Source: Rhynchopus euleeides (Eukaryota > Euglenozoa > Diplonemea > Diplonemida > Diplonemidae). Taken from it: a stretch of DNA of 64,000 nt. The notes below the pieces were generated by a model. The model was not told the DNA's origin, did no database searches, and saw only the letters and a program-made list of their open reading frames with translations. Shown here in pieces: positions 11,291-21,886 of this stretch (its first letter is position 1; each line of letters opens with the position of its first letter). Where the stretch lies: NCBI GenBank assembly GCA_963210315.1, contig OY723284.1:1302001-1366000 (forward strand), read 5' to 3'. Made by a program: the position numbers and the translations under genes.

Positions 11291-11635
11291 CCGTATACGT
11301 AAATATTATGGAACGTAAATATTATGGAACGGGCCCATTTTTGGCCGGTCCGTTTCATAATATTTACGTTCCAAAATATTTACAGGGCCAGTTGGGGACT
11401 CGGTGGTGAGGACGGCTTGCGTCAGGAATCGCGCGAAAAGTGCACGAGTAGGTCCCGTCAGGGACTCTGCATGCCGTCCGATCACCTGGTCCAAGTCCCC
11501 GAGTCGCAGAAAGCCCTGTAAATATTATGGAACGAAAAAAATCTGGAACGCCAACCCACCAGCGTTCCAAAATATTTACGTTCCATAATATTTACGTTCC
11601 ATAATATTTACGTTCCAAAATATTTACGTATACGG
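11291..11635 (+). mobile_element. MITE family a, copy 3, 345 bp
   Basis: Nearly identical to the copy at 10258, in the same orientation. TA flanks both ends and the termini are CCGTATACG. The arms are made of CGTAAATATTATGGAACG words. Confidence 0.75.
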
Positions 11636-12513
11636 TACATGTAAATGCATGAAATATACATGTAAAATACATGTATCAACCAAAATCTGAAAAACCGTAT
11701 ACTTTAGTCGTTTACTTGGGCAGCAGCAATTTGTACATTTTTTTGACAATTTTGAGTTGTGACCCCACCGTGAATTCCGCGGTATACCTAGCAGTCAATT
11801 CCGCCCTGTTTCGAGTTCCGAAAATGCAGTCTGTTGGGTTCAAATTGGGATGCGGATGCGCATCCCAATTTGACTGGTGAGGTTGGCCGGGAAAAAAAAA
11901 TTTCAAAAAATCTCGGAAAGCTATGGTAGCAACGGAATCAAATGCGGCCAGAATCGGGGAAAAAGGTGTAGTGGAAGACAATTTACTCCCAGATGCAGTT
12001 CTCACCCCCCTTGGTAGGCTTTTGTACAGTGCTTTTTTTGCTTCTTATTGCCTGCGAATCCACCACCTTCCATGCACAGGAAAACTCATCTGAATCATGT
12101 GAAACACAAACATGGCCTGCTTCAAATGCAAGAGTTCATGGAATGTCACCAACATCACCCTGCTTCCCCGGGCAGTGCAGAATGGCCTGAAGGCCCCCCA
12201 CCCAGTGGTCTCGCTGGGGGTTGGGCAAACCAAAAAAGAGGTAGGGCACAGGGTGGGCCGAGCTCGCTCCGCAGGGGAAAAAGTGCAGCCCAACCCCACT
12301 CCGATTTCCCGCAGTATGATGCAAACAGGGCCACAGAACGTTTTCCCCCCAATTCGAAAGGCATCGGATGCTGCCGCCTTAGATCGTCCTGCTGGACCAA
12401 AAATCAGTAGTCAGGGGGTCTTGGGTTGCCATTGAGCACTTGCAAAACTGCAATCCCGAGTAACTTTGCCAGCGCGCCGTGTTCAGGAACGGCAGCAAAG
12501 CTAACAGGCTACA

Positions 12514-12566
12514 GGGGGGTCTGGGGGGCGGAGCCCCCCAGCCGCCGGAGGCCACGGTAGTGAACA
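12514..12566 (+). repeat. Dispersed hairpin repeat, copy 2
   Basis: Same 53-bp hairpin module as at 10900, ending GTAGTGAACA. It lies inside the left half of the 5.5-kb element. Confidence 0.8.
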
Positions 12567-13451
12567 TCCTAAAATCCCTCGAAGGCTAATCCCCACACCG
12601 GTTGGTGCTGTTGCACATTCCAGGCGGGGATGATCCTTCGCTTGACCTGATGAGTGCCTGACGGTGCGCTTCGATGAGCACCACCAAGCCCCCAGCACCT
12701 GGTACACCTGCTCATGATGGCGTTGGGTTTTCATACGCTGCGCGTGAAAACTCGGCTACAAGGCCGAACCCAAAAGCCCCAAAATCTGACCCATCCGCAA
12801 AATTCGACGGGGAAAATATTGAGGTAGGGCCGAGGTAGGGCCATGCCACCCCTGGCGGCCCACCCTCTCCAAAAATTACAGAAAAAGGGAGGTGGGGCCG
12901 CGGCCCCCCCTGCCAGCCCTGGCACGAGATCACTGCCCCCACCTCTCCCCTGACTTTCTCAATTGCTCCAGGATTTCGGCTATTTTCGGCTATTTTTGTG
13001 TACTTTGGGACCCCGTGTAGGAGGCCTTATACACCGCAAAAGTCACCGATTTTTTTTTCCTGGGAAGGTTCTCACTAAAACTACACAGGAATCACATTTT
13101 TGGGCCGGAAAATTTTTGTTTCCGGCCCGGACGCCTCCCTGAGACGGACCCTTTTTTGGGTCGATTTTTGGGGGGATTTTCCTTACACGGTGGACTCCAG
13201 CGGCCCTAGCGGGAGTCTGGGAGCGGGAGTCTGAGAGGGTGTCAAAGACTCCCGCTAGCGGGAGTCTATACTCCCGCTAGGGGGAGTCTGACTCCCCCTA
13301 GCGGGAGTCTTTTCACCTATTTTCATCCATTTTTCCCATGATATAGTTACAGTCTACTGGCGTGGGGGGTAAAATCATGCGGGGGGAAGGTGGAAGAGGG
13401 ATGGGGAGGGGCTTGTTTTGCTTCTGTCAGTTTCCCCGGACTCTGGACTAC

Positions 13452-15212
13452 CTACCTATCCTCCTGGTAGCGGCTGCACCTGCGGAGGTGAGCGGTTAGA
13501 ATTTGAGGTGTCAAAGTGCGGCCGTCGCCTGTCGTAGTTGTGTTACACCTTGGGCAAGACAAACCATCCTGCAGGCTTTCCTCATCTTCTTCGTCAGAAC
13601 TGTCATCCCCCTCCTGCTGTGCGCGTTGGTCAAGCGTGCTCAAAGTCGCCTCGGATGACACGAATGGTGTGAAAGTCGCCCCCAGCGGGATTGGCATTTT
13701 GCACAAGCAGAGCGATAATTTGCGGTGTCCTTCGGGGAACCGGAACAGGAAGTAGGGCGCGCTGCTGGGTTCAACGAAGTCCTGTGTGTTGCAGTGCACA
13801 AACCCCTTCTGCAGCTGTGTCAACTGTGTGCAAAGAACATACACAGCCAATCTATGAGCGTGTCGGGTGTGCAGACACGGACACAGAATGACTTCTCTAT
13901 ACCCGAGGATCCCGTCCTGCGACAGGTGCGCAACCTTCCAAGGCATGCCCGATTCGCGCCGCTTCTCTTCTGCCATTGCAAGATCTCTCTCGTAAGTTGC
14001 GGAGCTGGCGATTGTAACGGCATCTTTCTTGCGATGTCCGTTCTCTGCTTCTTCAAATTCGTCGTTGTTCTGCAGAGGCACTGCATCTTCTGGAGCCCAC
14101 CAATGATGGAGACTGTGTACGTAGGCATTGCGCGTTGATCCCTTTTCGGCATGCTCCATCAACCAGTGAAATATATGCCCTGAGATCCGAGCACGCAAGA
14201 AGGGAATCCGGGCTGACTCATCCTTGCATCCCCAGAAGCGCCAGGGGATGTCTGCATACCGGAAATGCATGAGGTCTGCAAGGGAGACAAAGAGGTAGCG
14301 GAACAAGCCCTTGTAGGTGGTGTCCTGTGACATGGCAAGCACGACCTTCCGGAACTGAGCACCTGTCCCATTCTGCGACACATTCAGTGCAAGGTTTGTA
14401 CAGGTCTTGTCGAATATTTTTTTTGTTGTCTCATCCAGTACCCTGATCAGCCGCATGGCGAGCCCCTTGCAGTCATGGAGTGCTGGGGTGACGTAGCGGG
14501 CATTGGGAAGCACACCTGCCAAGAGGGAGGGGTAGCCAGCCTCTTTCATCTCAGAGAGAGTCAGGTGCGGGTATCGATGCACCTGTTGATACCAGCGTTC
14601 TTCTGGGATGTCGCACAGTGAGCATCGGTGCCCTCGCCCCCCGCATCGCCTCATTGTTGCCCACTGCTCAGCATGGTCGGCGGTTATTCTTGCTATGGAC
14701 ACACTCGCGACATGCACCCCTCGGAAGATTTTCGCTTTGTGCAGCCTCATGATCTGTTGCAGCAACGCGTGATTTTGGAACAGCTTGTGATCACCTTTCG
14801 GAAGGTCTGAGAAAGTAATACCCGGCGCAGTCATCGTGTTTTCGGGATTGATGACCCCGAGAGACAGACGGACACGTGCGTTATCGGAACGTAATGAATT
14901 ACGTGGCGTGTATCCGTCCGTGTACATGACGCCGAGAAGTGGCACGCTACACTGCATTGTCGATGATTCTCCCGCCTCTTCTTCGAGGAACTCAAATGCC
15001 CCGAGCAAACCACGGGAAAGGCGCCATTCAACACGTTCGCAGGCAGGCTTCTCCATTTCGCGGAGTCGCTTTCGTGACACACCCAGGTTCTCACCAACAC
15101 GCTCCTTATGAAGCTGGTTGACCTTGGCGAGTGTCCGTTGAGACATCCGAAGGGCATGCCGGTTGGCAGCAAGAGTCTCCCCGACACTCTTCGCTTCATT
15201 TGCATTCGACAT
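13452..15212 (-). CDS. Putative DDE-type transposase of the 3.47-kb TIR element
   Basis: The likely start is ATG at 15212 (MSNANEAKSVGE); the frame is open a further 29 codons upstream but lacks ATG. The product is 586 residues. Candidate acidic residues are Asp99 in MYTDGYTPRNS and Asp179 in ITADHAEQW. The second is followed by a GGRGHRCSLCD zinc-type CxxC (Cys197/Cys200) and later an ALHDCKG segment (His246). This order (Asp, CxxC, LH/D motif) is reminiscent of the zinc insertion of RAG1/hAT/KDZ-type transposases, which is a resemblance by eye, not a demonstrated homology. An acidic tail precedes a C-terminal CPRC...HLRRC finger. It lies downstream of the 335-residue gene on the same strand, inside matching TIRs. 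The third catalytic acid was not assigned. Confidence 0.65.
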   Translation of the reverse strand: MSNANEAKSVGETLAANRHALRMSQRTLAKVNQLHKERVGENLGVSRKRLREMEKPACERVEWRLSRGLLGAFEFLEEEAGESSTMQCSVPLLGVMYTDGYTPRNSLRSDNARVRLSLGVINPENTMTAPGITFSDLPKGDHKLFQNHALLQQIMRLHKAKIFRGVHVASVSIARITADHAEQWATMRRCGGRGHRCSLCDIPEERWYQQVHRYPHLTLSEMKEAGYPSLLAGVLPNARYVTPALHDCKGLAMRLIRVLDETTKKIFDKTCTNLALNVSQNGTGAQFRKVVLAMSQDTTYKGLFRYLFVSLADLMHFRYADIPWRFWGCKDESARIPFLRARISGHIFHWLMEHAEKGSTRNAYVHSLHHWWAPEDAVPLQNNDEFEEAENGHRKKDAVTIASSATYERDLAMAEEKRRESGMPWKVAHLSQDGILGYREVILCPCLHTRHAHRLAVYVLCTQLTQLQKGFVHCNTQDFVEPSSAPYFLFRFPEGHRKLSLCLCKMPIPLGATFTPFVSSEATLSTLDQRAQQEGDDSSDEEDEESLQDGLSCPRCNTTTTGDGRTLTPQILTAHLRRCSRYQEDR

Positions 15213-15415
15213 GGTTCGATGGCATGGGTCTTGAAAATACCCCCTGTGACACCTGTGAGAGCGAGTGTGAGTGGAGCCGAATAAGGTTGCAACACACACA
15301 CCACGTCAGATGTAGCCAAGCGAAAAAACTGTCGATGTTTTGGAGTGTGGGGTTTGTGGCTTCCATGACAGTCTGATCATTCAACTTCCGCAGGCTGATG
15401 CACAGCCAGCTTCCC

Positions 15416-16423
15416 TCAGAGGGTGTCCATGTCGTCCTCCTCCACTGTGATGGCCTGCGGGATGCTCGGAGGGGCTTCTTCCTCTGTGTCGGGGACCTCA
15501 GGCTGTGCGAGGTCGATCCCCAGCAGGTCCTTGTACCTCCCCACGGTGGAGGTGTTGGCCTGGCCTGAGCCGGTCACCGTGGCGCGGGGCTGTTCCAAAG
15601 GAACGGTGACCTTCCACAGGGCCAACTGCCCCTCCACCTGCTCGCAGGTGATGGGCTCGCCATCGGCAGGGCTCCTGGGGAGGAAATAGGTGGCGGTGTA
15701 TGTGCCGCTGGGGATTGTCGATGTCGAACCCTCGTGGACCACGCGAAGACACGTCAGCGACACCTGCAGGCCTGTCACTGAAAACTCAACCCGGGTCAAC
15801 AGCCCCTCGAGCATCACCACATGCACGTTGGCTGCCCCAGGCAACGGGGTGACCACCGGGAAGTGCTGCATCACATTCTTCGTCGTAGTATCCTCCTCCT
15901 GCTGCACGGCAGTGTACACGTTGTTCATCTCGACCTCCTTGTAGGCCGGGGCAAGCGCAGCAAGGACCCGCTGGTACAGCGGATTCTTCTTGTGGCCCTC
16001 CTCCGCCCAAGCCAAGGGCATCTTTGGCTTGAGGGTGACACCCACCAACTTGGTGTCTTGCACCTTCCCGCGCTTCACCTCAACCCTGTAGGTGGCGGGG
16101 AGGGTGCCGTCCTTCTGCATCATCTCGACCTCCCTCACAGCGAGCTTGTCCATGTCAGGGAATACGGCGGTGATGGCGTTGGCCACCTGGGGGCTGTGCT
16201 TGTTGATCTCCTTGCCGGTCAACACCGTTGCTAGGAGCCTTCTAATGGATCCCAGTGTCAGCACACTTCCCCCTTTTTTAACGAGGAAGGCCGTGCAAAA
16301 ATCAGCCACAATGTTCGTCGCCTCCGCAGCCTCGGGACTCTCTGCGCTCTTCTTCTTCTTACTCGACTTCGCCGCCGGCTTCGCTGCCACCTTCACTGCC
16401 GGCTTCGTTGTCGTCTTCCCCAT
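15416..16423 (-). CDS. Accessory protein of the TIR element, 335 residues
   Basis: It starts with ATG at 16423, close inside the right TIR, and ends TGA at 15416. The first 30 residues are Lys/Ala-rich (PAVKVAAKPAAKSSKKKK), as in histone H1-like or DNA-binding tails. A mixed helical part follows (FCTAFLVKKGGSVLTLGSIR), then a beta-rich middle, and an acidic C-terminus (EEDDMDTL). No database domain was recognised. The gap to the ATG of the transposase-like gene is 203 nt on the same strand. A DNA-binding or structural partner of the transposase is an inference from position and composition. Confidence 0.55.
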   Translation of the reverse strand: MGKTTTKPAVKVAAKPAAKSSKKKKSAESPEAAEATNIVADFCTAFLVKKGGSVLTLGSIRRLLATVLTGKEINKHSPQVANAITAVFPDMDKLAVREVEMMQKDGTLPATYRVEVKRGKVQDTKLVGVTLKPKMPLAWAEEGHKKNPLYQRVLAALAPAYKEVEMNNVYTAVQQEEDTTTKNVMQHFPVVTPLPGAANVHVVMLEGLLTRVEFSVTGLQVSLTCLRVVHEGSTSTIPSGTYTATYFLPRSPADGEPITCEQVEGQLALWKVTVPLEQPRATVTGSGQANTSTVGRYKDLLGIDLAQPEVPDTEEEAPPSIPQAITVEEDDMDTL

Positions 16424-17179
16424 TTTTGTGAATCAGGTCTGCGAGCTGGGATGGGTGGAAACGTCCGTTTGGTGTGTGTGTGTGTGGCTGTACTTCAGTG
16501 ACGAGTGCCACATTGCATAGGTATCATGGGAAAAATGAGTGAAAATAGGTGAAAAGACTCCCGCTAGGGGGAGTCAGACTCCCGCTAGCGGGAGTTGGAC
16601 TCCCCCTAGTTGAGACTCCCGAAAAGGGTTACCCTACCCCCGCTGGAGTCCACCGTGTAGGAAAGTTGGTAATAGTGGTTGGGCAGCAGTAAATTGGACT
16701 CTACTCCACTAAACTCACCGATTTTTTTATGGTGTAATCTACGGAGCTCAACTCTCAAATTCCGTCAAAAACCGGGTCTTTTTGTGGCGATCCGCGGGGG
16801 TGAAATTCCGAAGAAAATATCGGCAAAAACAGTTTTTCCGAATTTCTGAATTCTCCACCAAAAAAAAATATTTTTTTGGAAAAATTATTGTCCTGAAAAG
16901 CGCCAATTCCGTACGTTACACGAAAAGTGTCACTTCAACTCTGCCGCTCTTCCTCTACTACTTGGTACTTCGTTTGATGCGTTGACGCTTCCACACACAC
17001 TTACAAACCCACTTGCCTGATGAAGGGGGTGGTGTGTAGAGCACGTTTGGCAGAGCTGAATGACACTTTCCGCGCGAAAGTCGTGTGCGTAATAAAAAAA
17101 ATGTTGAAAAAGGTGTAGCGGAGTGCCATTTACTCAAAATTTTGAAAAAGTATACGGTTTTTCAGATTTTGGTTGATAC

Positions 17180-19130
17180 AGGGGATGATACTGAGGGAAA
17201 AATACCAAAAAAAAGCTATCAAATCAAATCACCATCAACGACAAATCTTGCCCATCCTTTCCCCCAAAAAAATCAAAAAACCATGCACCCATATCGTGTG
17301 AAGTGTTGATCCAGTGTGGATCTCCTGTGTGTCCATGCACGAGAGAGGAAAAAATACGTGTTCCATGAGTTCAACCGAGTCGGTGCGGTAGCGTTTACTC
17401 GCAGTTGCTTCTGTGTGCAAACGCTGCACTGATCTTGAAGGACTGACCCCCTCCCCCCCCCTTCCCTCTCGTTGAAAACGAATGCTGTCATTTGCACCCC
17501 TCCCACACATTTTGCCTTGGAACGATGCCACGAAATTGCCTTGGCCGATAGGGCTTCGTGTGAGTGGGGATCGGCAGGGGTTGGGGCTGGAATGGAGTGG
17601 GGGGTGTGGTGGAGAGGGACGAGATGGTTGCAAATGCCAAAAACCGCCTGCTTCCGTTGAACCCTTCCAAAAAAAATAACCACCCGCTCTCGTTGCCGCG
17701 GCCCTGAGCGCCATCTCACACTTGCCATGATAGGGCATTTTTTTAGCGCATCTCCTAGCACAGTTGCAAGATTCTTTCTTTGTGAACACCAGCAAAAAAC
17801 AAACTTCAGCAACCGCGATACCGAGTGATCCGGGCAAATGAAAAAAATGCGTAACCAGCCCAACCCTGGCCTCTAGCAAAAGACTGTTGGTCGCGCATAT
17901 GTTCATCATTCATGTGTCCCGCACAGGTCACGAACCAGCGCACGAACATCTCGAGGGGCTAGTGGCGGATTACACTGGTTAAATCACTTGTGGGGGTGGG
18001 GTGGGCTGGGGGGGGGGGGGGTGGAGGTGGGGTTCCACGCTGTCCCCCCCCCCCCCCCGAATAAAGAAGCAGCCCAAAAAACGAACAACAGCTCAATCAA
18101 AAGGTTTTATCCCCCCCCCATCCCACCCCGCTGACGGCACGCCCCTTCTTCTTTTCGTGTGCCAGCACAACCAACCCCCACTCACCCCCTCACCCCCCCC
18201 CCGCACACTCCACCCCCCCTCTACGTATTTTTTATGGGTTGGCAACCCAACCAACAGCAAGGGCGCTGCCATACCCCCCTCACATGTGTTTCTCCGTCGC
18301 CCCCCCCCCCCCCCCCCGCACATATCCACACCCCGTACCCAACACATCTCTCTTGTGCCATGACTTTTTCCCCCTCCTTCTATCCGATAGTCCCTACGCT
18401 TCCTGTTCTCGAATGCTCATCCTCGACATGCCGGTAATTCATACGTCACGACAATCCGGGGCCTCTGGGGGCCTGTCCTGAGAACGATCTGAAGTCGCTC
18501 AAAAGGAGAAGAATTGAATGTGAGAGGGGTGCAATGCGGAGGCAGTGGAGGGGGGGGGGGGGGGGCTGTATCAGGGGGACCCTCCCGGGTGTGGCCTGAA
18601 CTGAACAAAAAAAAAAGAAAGGGTGCTGTTTGCAGCAGGGTCCTGCCTGTTGCGTCCCATTGCAGATGCACCGCAGCGCACCCAAACCTCACCCGCTTCG
18701 CCTTCTCCGCTCAGCTGGGCCATCCACTGATTTGACGAAGCTGTACCATAAACCATACGTCACTAAAATCTGCCCTGGTTACACGTTCTAAAACCGCTCC
18801 GCGAACAGCTTTGAATTGAGGTTCTTTTTCCATCCGATTAGCATACGTTGCGTATTGTTTTAATTTTCTTTTGTTTGTTCCTGTTTGGGAGGCGGGCCGT
18901 TTTTTTCTTTGGGGTGTTCTCGCGATCGACGAATACCCTTCGGCTCTTCTATTGTTTCCCTTTCAGATTTGCACTAAAACACAGTTTGCTCAGTTTCCGA
19001 GGTGGCGTGTTCGAAAAAAATATCGTTCGGTGTGGATCAGGTCCTCTGGATGTGGGAAGAAATTAGAAAAAGGAATGGCTCAAAAACGAGCTCAGATCGC
19101 TCGGAGTATCACACCCATCCCATCCCACAC
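17180..19130. other. Non-coding, low-complexity region
   Basis: About 1.95 kb with long G and C runs (18009-18022, 18041-18058, 18300-18317, 18549-18566). No gene or mobile-element terminus was recognised. Open frames on both strands are short and low complexity. Confidence 0.5.
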
Positions 19131-19141
19131 GACGCGCTGGC

Positions 19142-19260
19142 ACGGGCTGAACCGGTTCTGGAACCGGTTCGGCGGAACCGGTTCACCGGCGAACCGGTTC
19201 GGTGGAACCGGTTCCAGAACCGGTTCCGCCCGAACCGGTTCCAGAACCGACATTTGCGAA
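19142..19260. repeat. AACCGGTT word array, small
   Basis: AACCGGTT palindromes repeat at roughly 12-bp spacing with variable 4-nt linkers. This is the same word as in the larger array at 33166-33745. Confidence 0.75.
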
Positions 19261-19370
19261 CCGGGCAAAGTGGGTCCCGACCGGTTGGCCGTGTACCGGT
19301 TGGTGGACCGGTATACGGACCTGACCCGCACTGAGTCATCTCAGACCTATGGGTTTCAGTCCCAGTGTCA

Positions 19371-19690
19371 GATTCAGACCTACTGATCCAGAACCGCACC
19401 CTCTCCTTCCACACCAATTGTATCCGCTGCTCATGGGTCCGAGTGACGACGATAGCAATGACGATGGCTCCATAGCAAAGATGGCTACCACTGTCAAAGC
19501 TCATCTGGAACAGAAACTGTCCCAGATGGAAGTCTCCTGTATAAATACAGGGTTCGGGTTTCCCACGAGTGTAACGCAGATACGTGCAGGTGTGTCAAGA
19601 GAGTGTGCAGCTCACAGCAGTTCCTCATCCTTGGTTCTGAACCCCACAGTTCTTCGAATCACAGTGACAACAGGGAGGCCAGATCCAAAG
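19371..19690 (+). repeat. Diverged direct repeat, copy 1 (about 320 bp)
   Basis: It begins GATTCAGACC and shares blocks such as GTATCCGCTGCTCATGGG, TCCATAGCAAAGATGGCTAC and CAGCTCACAGCAG with 20385-20690. It is non-coding and the family is unknown. Confidence 0.65.
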
Positions 19691-20384
19691 ATCAGGCTTT
19701 CCCAGACGCGGTTCAACTGGTGACGACCGTTGTTGAGAGACCGGAGCGGAGGTCGACGTCGGCTTATCTCATGCTACGGCAGGGGTGAGGACTCAGCCGC
19801 CACCCCGGGTGGTTTGCAGGTTGAACAGGTTGTGTGGTTCCATTGATCAACATAGGTCGGCCTGTCTGATAAGACTCAGCCACCCTGCGGGTCAATTTAT
19901 TCTAAAAAGGCGCCTTTTTGACCAAAAGGCAAAATTTCCTCCCATCATGCTCCCGTACCACAGAGGCCTGCCTCTGTGTATGTGTACGTTTTGCGATGAC
20001 GGGGTGTGGAACCTGGCGTAGACCGAGCTACAACACAGGCGCCGTGGGTCAATTTTTTTTAGAAAAGGCCTTGACCAAAGGCATCCCCCTAACACTTAAT
20101 TGCTCTGCTTCAACCTGAACCGACCCTCTAGGCAGCGTGAGGTGGCTACGTCGAGCCACTTCGTGGACAGCTGCAGTACCCTTCCCTTGTGTTCCTCTGT
20201 CAGGGGAACAACACAATAGCAGCATACGTATTGTTTCATTTCAGTCAGCCAAGGAAAGTCGAGGAGTTCGAGCCGTTGAACAGTAACCAGAGGATGACAA
20301 GCAGGTGAATATGCAAGCAGTGATCTCCTGTGTACCCTTGGACCCACATTAAACTCGAACTGAAGCCCTCAGTCGTCCTTGACC

Positions 20385-20690
20385 AGATTCAGACCCGCTT
20401 TTCCAGAACCGCACCCCCTCCCTCCACTCCAAGTGTATCCGCTGCTCATGGGCCCACGTGACCACAAAGACTTAATCGTGACTCCATAGCAAAGATGGCT
20501 ACCACGCTCAAGACCATCTGTGAACAGACGGTGGTCTCCTGTTTCCAGGGGTATGGAATTACCACGAGTGTAATGCAGGTACGGTAGGTGTGTCAAGAAG
20601 GTTTGCAGCTCACAGCAGGTCGTCATCTTCGTTCTGAACCTTGGTTCTGAAGTCGACAGCTCCTCAAGTCGGAGGCACACAAAGGATGGG
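20385..20690 (+). repeat. Diverged direct repeat, copy 2
   Basis: Partner of 19371-19690 in the same orientation, with many small substitutions and indels. It is followed by about 400 bp of unassigned sequence. Confidence 0.65.
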
Positions 20691-21107
20691 TTCCGCAACT
20701 GTCCAACTATCTACAGACTCACAGCCCAGAAGGTGCAGTCCAGGTTCCACAGAGCAAATTAAATGTTAGCATTTCTGCACAACTACCGTATCGCAAATCG
20801 CAGCGGCGGTAGAAGTGACTGACTCTAAAACGGCGAGGTATCAGTCTTGACGCTGGAAAATTCCGTTCGGAAATACCAAACACATCCAGAAAGTGGAAGG
20901 AATGGGCGCCAAGATGATGCGAACGATTTTTGGGGGGAGGGGGTGGACTGCCCTGTATCGTGATACCCGTGAGGGTAAAAAAATACAGGGCAGGGAGGCA
21001 CAGGCGCAGGCACAACAGAGGCAATACATAGGCAGGCACCAATGGGAAAAGCGACCTCTTCTGGGACAGGCTGGGGAGGGGGGTGGGGAGGGCGGCGCTG
21101 GGGCGGC

Positions 21108-21307
21108 TGCATGCGGTACCTGCGGTTCCGGTCCGGATTTTCGTCCGGACCGGTGCCGCATTTGAGGGGCAAGAATCTGATTTCCGAGGCCCGGGAATGG
21201 TCGCAGTGGCTTCAAATGGCCAAAAACGTTCAATTTACCCCCCGGAAAAAAAAATTCGAAAGGGTCCCCCTATAGAAATCCAGTCAGGACTGCGTGAACC
21301 GGTTCTA
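21108..21307 (+). repeat. 200-bp repeat with CCGGTCCGGA core, copy 1
   Basis: It begins GCATGCGGTACCTGCGGTTC and contains an inverted GGTCCGGA...TCCGGACC. It ends in AACCGGTTCT. A near-identical copy lies at 33250-33455 within the AACCGGTT array, so this is probably the core of an AACCGGTT-word element with its arms mostly lost. Confidence 0.7.
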
Positions 21308-21366
21308 GCATGGTTTCGCAAAAGTATTGAATACCGGGTTTCTAAAAAACGGCCATAATTCGAGTA

Positions 21367-21730
21367 CCTGGGACCCCCCGTGTTTAAGTCCCCCCCCTGG
21401 AGGCGATTTTCGGCCGGGGGGGACTTAAACACGGGGGGGGCGGACCTAAACACAGGGGGGGCTTAAACACGGGGGTGGCACAGTGGAGACCAAGAAGACC
21501 TCTTCCTCTGCTGTCGTAGGGGGGTAATTCCGGTCCGGATGGACTTTTGGCACCCCACTTTTCGACTCAGACAGCACCTGGAGGGCCTAGGGGCCACCTG
21601 ATGACCCTCCAGACCAGCCCACCCCCGTGTTTAGGTCCCCCTGTGTTTAAGTCCCCCCCCTGCCAGACCCCCAGGGGGGGACTTAAACACGGGGGTAAGG
21701 GGGGGGGACTTATACACGGGGGGTCCCAGG
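21367..21730. mobile_element. MITE family f (GTGTTTAAGTCCCCC element), 364 bp
   Basis: TA flanks at 21365-21366 and 21731-21732. The termini are CCTGGGACCCCCC... and the inverted ...GGGGGGTCCCAGG. The word CGTGTTTAAGTCCCCC recurs in both orientations in each arm. It is non-coding and interrupts an AATACTT-word region. Confidence 0.7.
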
Positions 21731-21886
21731 TATTCAATATATTGGCAAGTATTGGGGTGATCGGGGGGGGTCCAACATCACCGCCGCTCACAAGTCCTCA
21801 CAAGTCCTCACAACTTTTCGTTTGCTATGTTGGAAAACGAAAAGTCGTCCCTCAGGCCCCAAAGCAGGCAACGATATGGGAGCAAC

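Larger units (their letters stand above)
8206..11675. repeat. Array of ACATGTA / ACTTGCATGCAAGT words, split by insertions
   Basis: Arrays of short palindromic words (TACATGTA, ACTTGCATGCAAGT, TTGTCATGCAAG) occur at 8206-8260, 8590-8629, 9012-9050, 10040-10257, 10603-10610, 11216-11290 and 11636-11675. The blocks near 9013-9055 and 10031-10083 are inverted relative to each other. They enclose about 1 kb, each next to the string CACTACGCACAAACTACGCA. The word array is probably the arm of an older inverted-repeat element. At least six later insertions sit inside it, most at a TA within TACATGTA. Confidence 0.65.
13186..16657 (-). mobile_element. Two-gene TIR transposon with TA target duplication (3.47 kb)
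   Basis: The element is bounded by TA at 13184-13185 and 16658-16659. It begins CACGGTGGACTCCAGCGG and ends with the inverted form. The arms (about 160 and 135 bp) carry repeats of the word GACTCCCGCTAGCGGGAGTC, a perfect 20-nt palindrome at 13247-13266, and variants with AGGGGGAGTC. An AT-rich inverted segment (TTTTCACCTATTTTCA) follows. Two genes are carried on the minus strand. Relics of the same termini lie at 41355 and 42905-43086. The TA duplication and two-protein content do not match a superfamily that I can name with confidence. Confidence 0.75.
11676..17176. mobile_element. TA-flanked element with perfect 31-bp TIRs, hosting a nested transposon
   Basis: The left end (from 11676, TCAACCAAAATCTGAAAAAC...) is matched exactly by the inverted right end up to 17176. 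With the flanking TA on each side, 33 bp are perfectly inverted. Removing the nested 13186-16657 element leaves about 2.0 kb of mostly non-coding sequence, with one copy of the hairpin repeat at 12514. A GAAAAAGGTGTAG string occurs near both ends (11968, 17105) in direct orientation. The perfect TIRs suggest recent movement. Its own transposase is not visible; either it is non-autonomous or coding capacity was lost. Confidence 0.7.

Noticed and set aside
13516..14138. Plus-strand ORFs inside the TIR transposon
   Set aside because: They are opposite the 586-residue frame and have no domain character.
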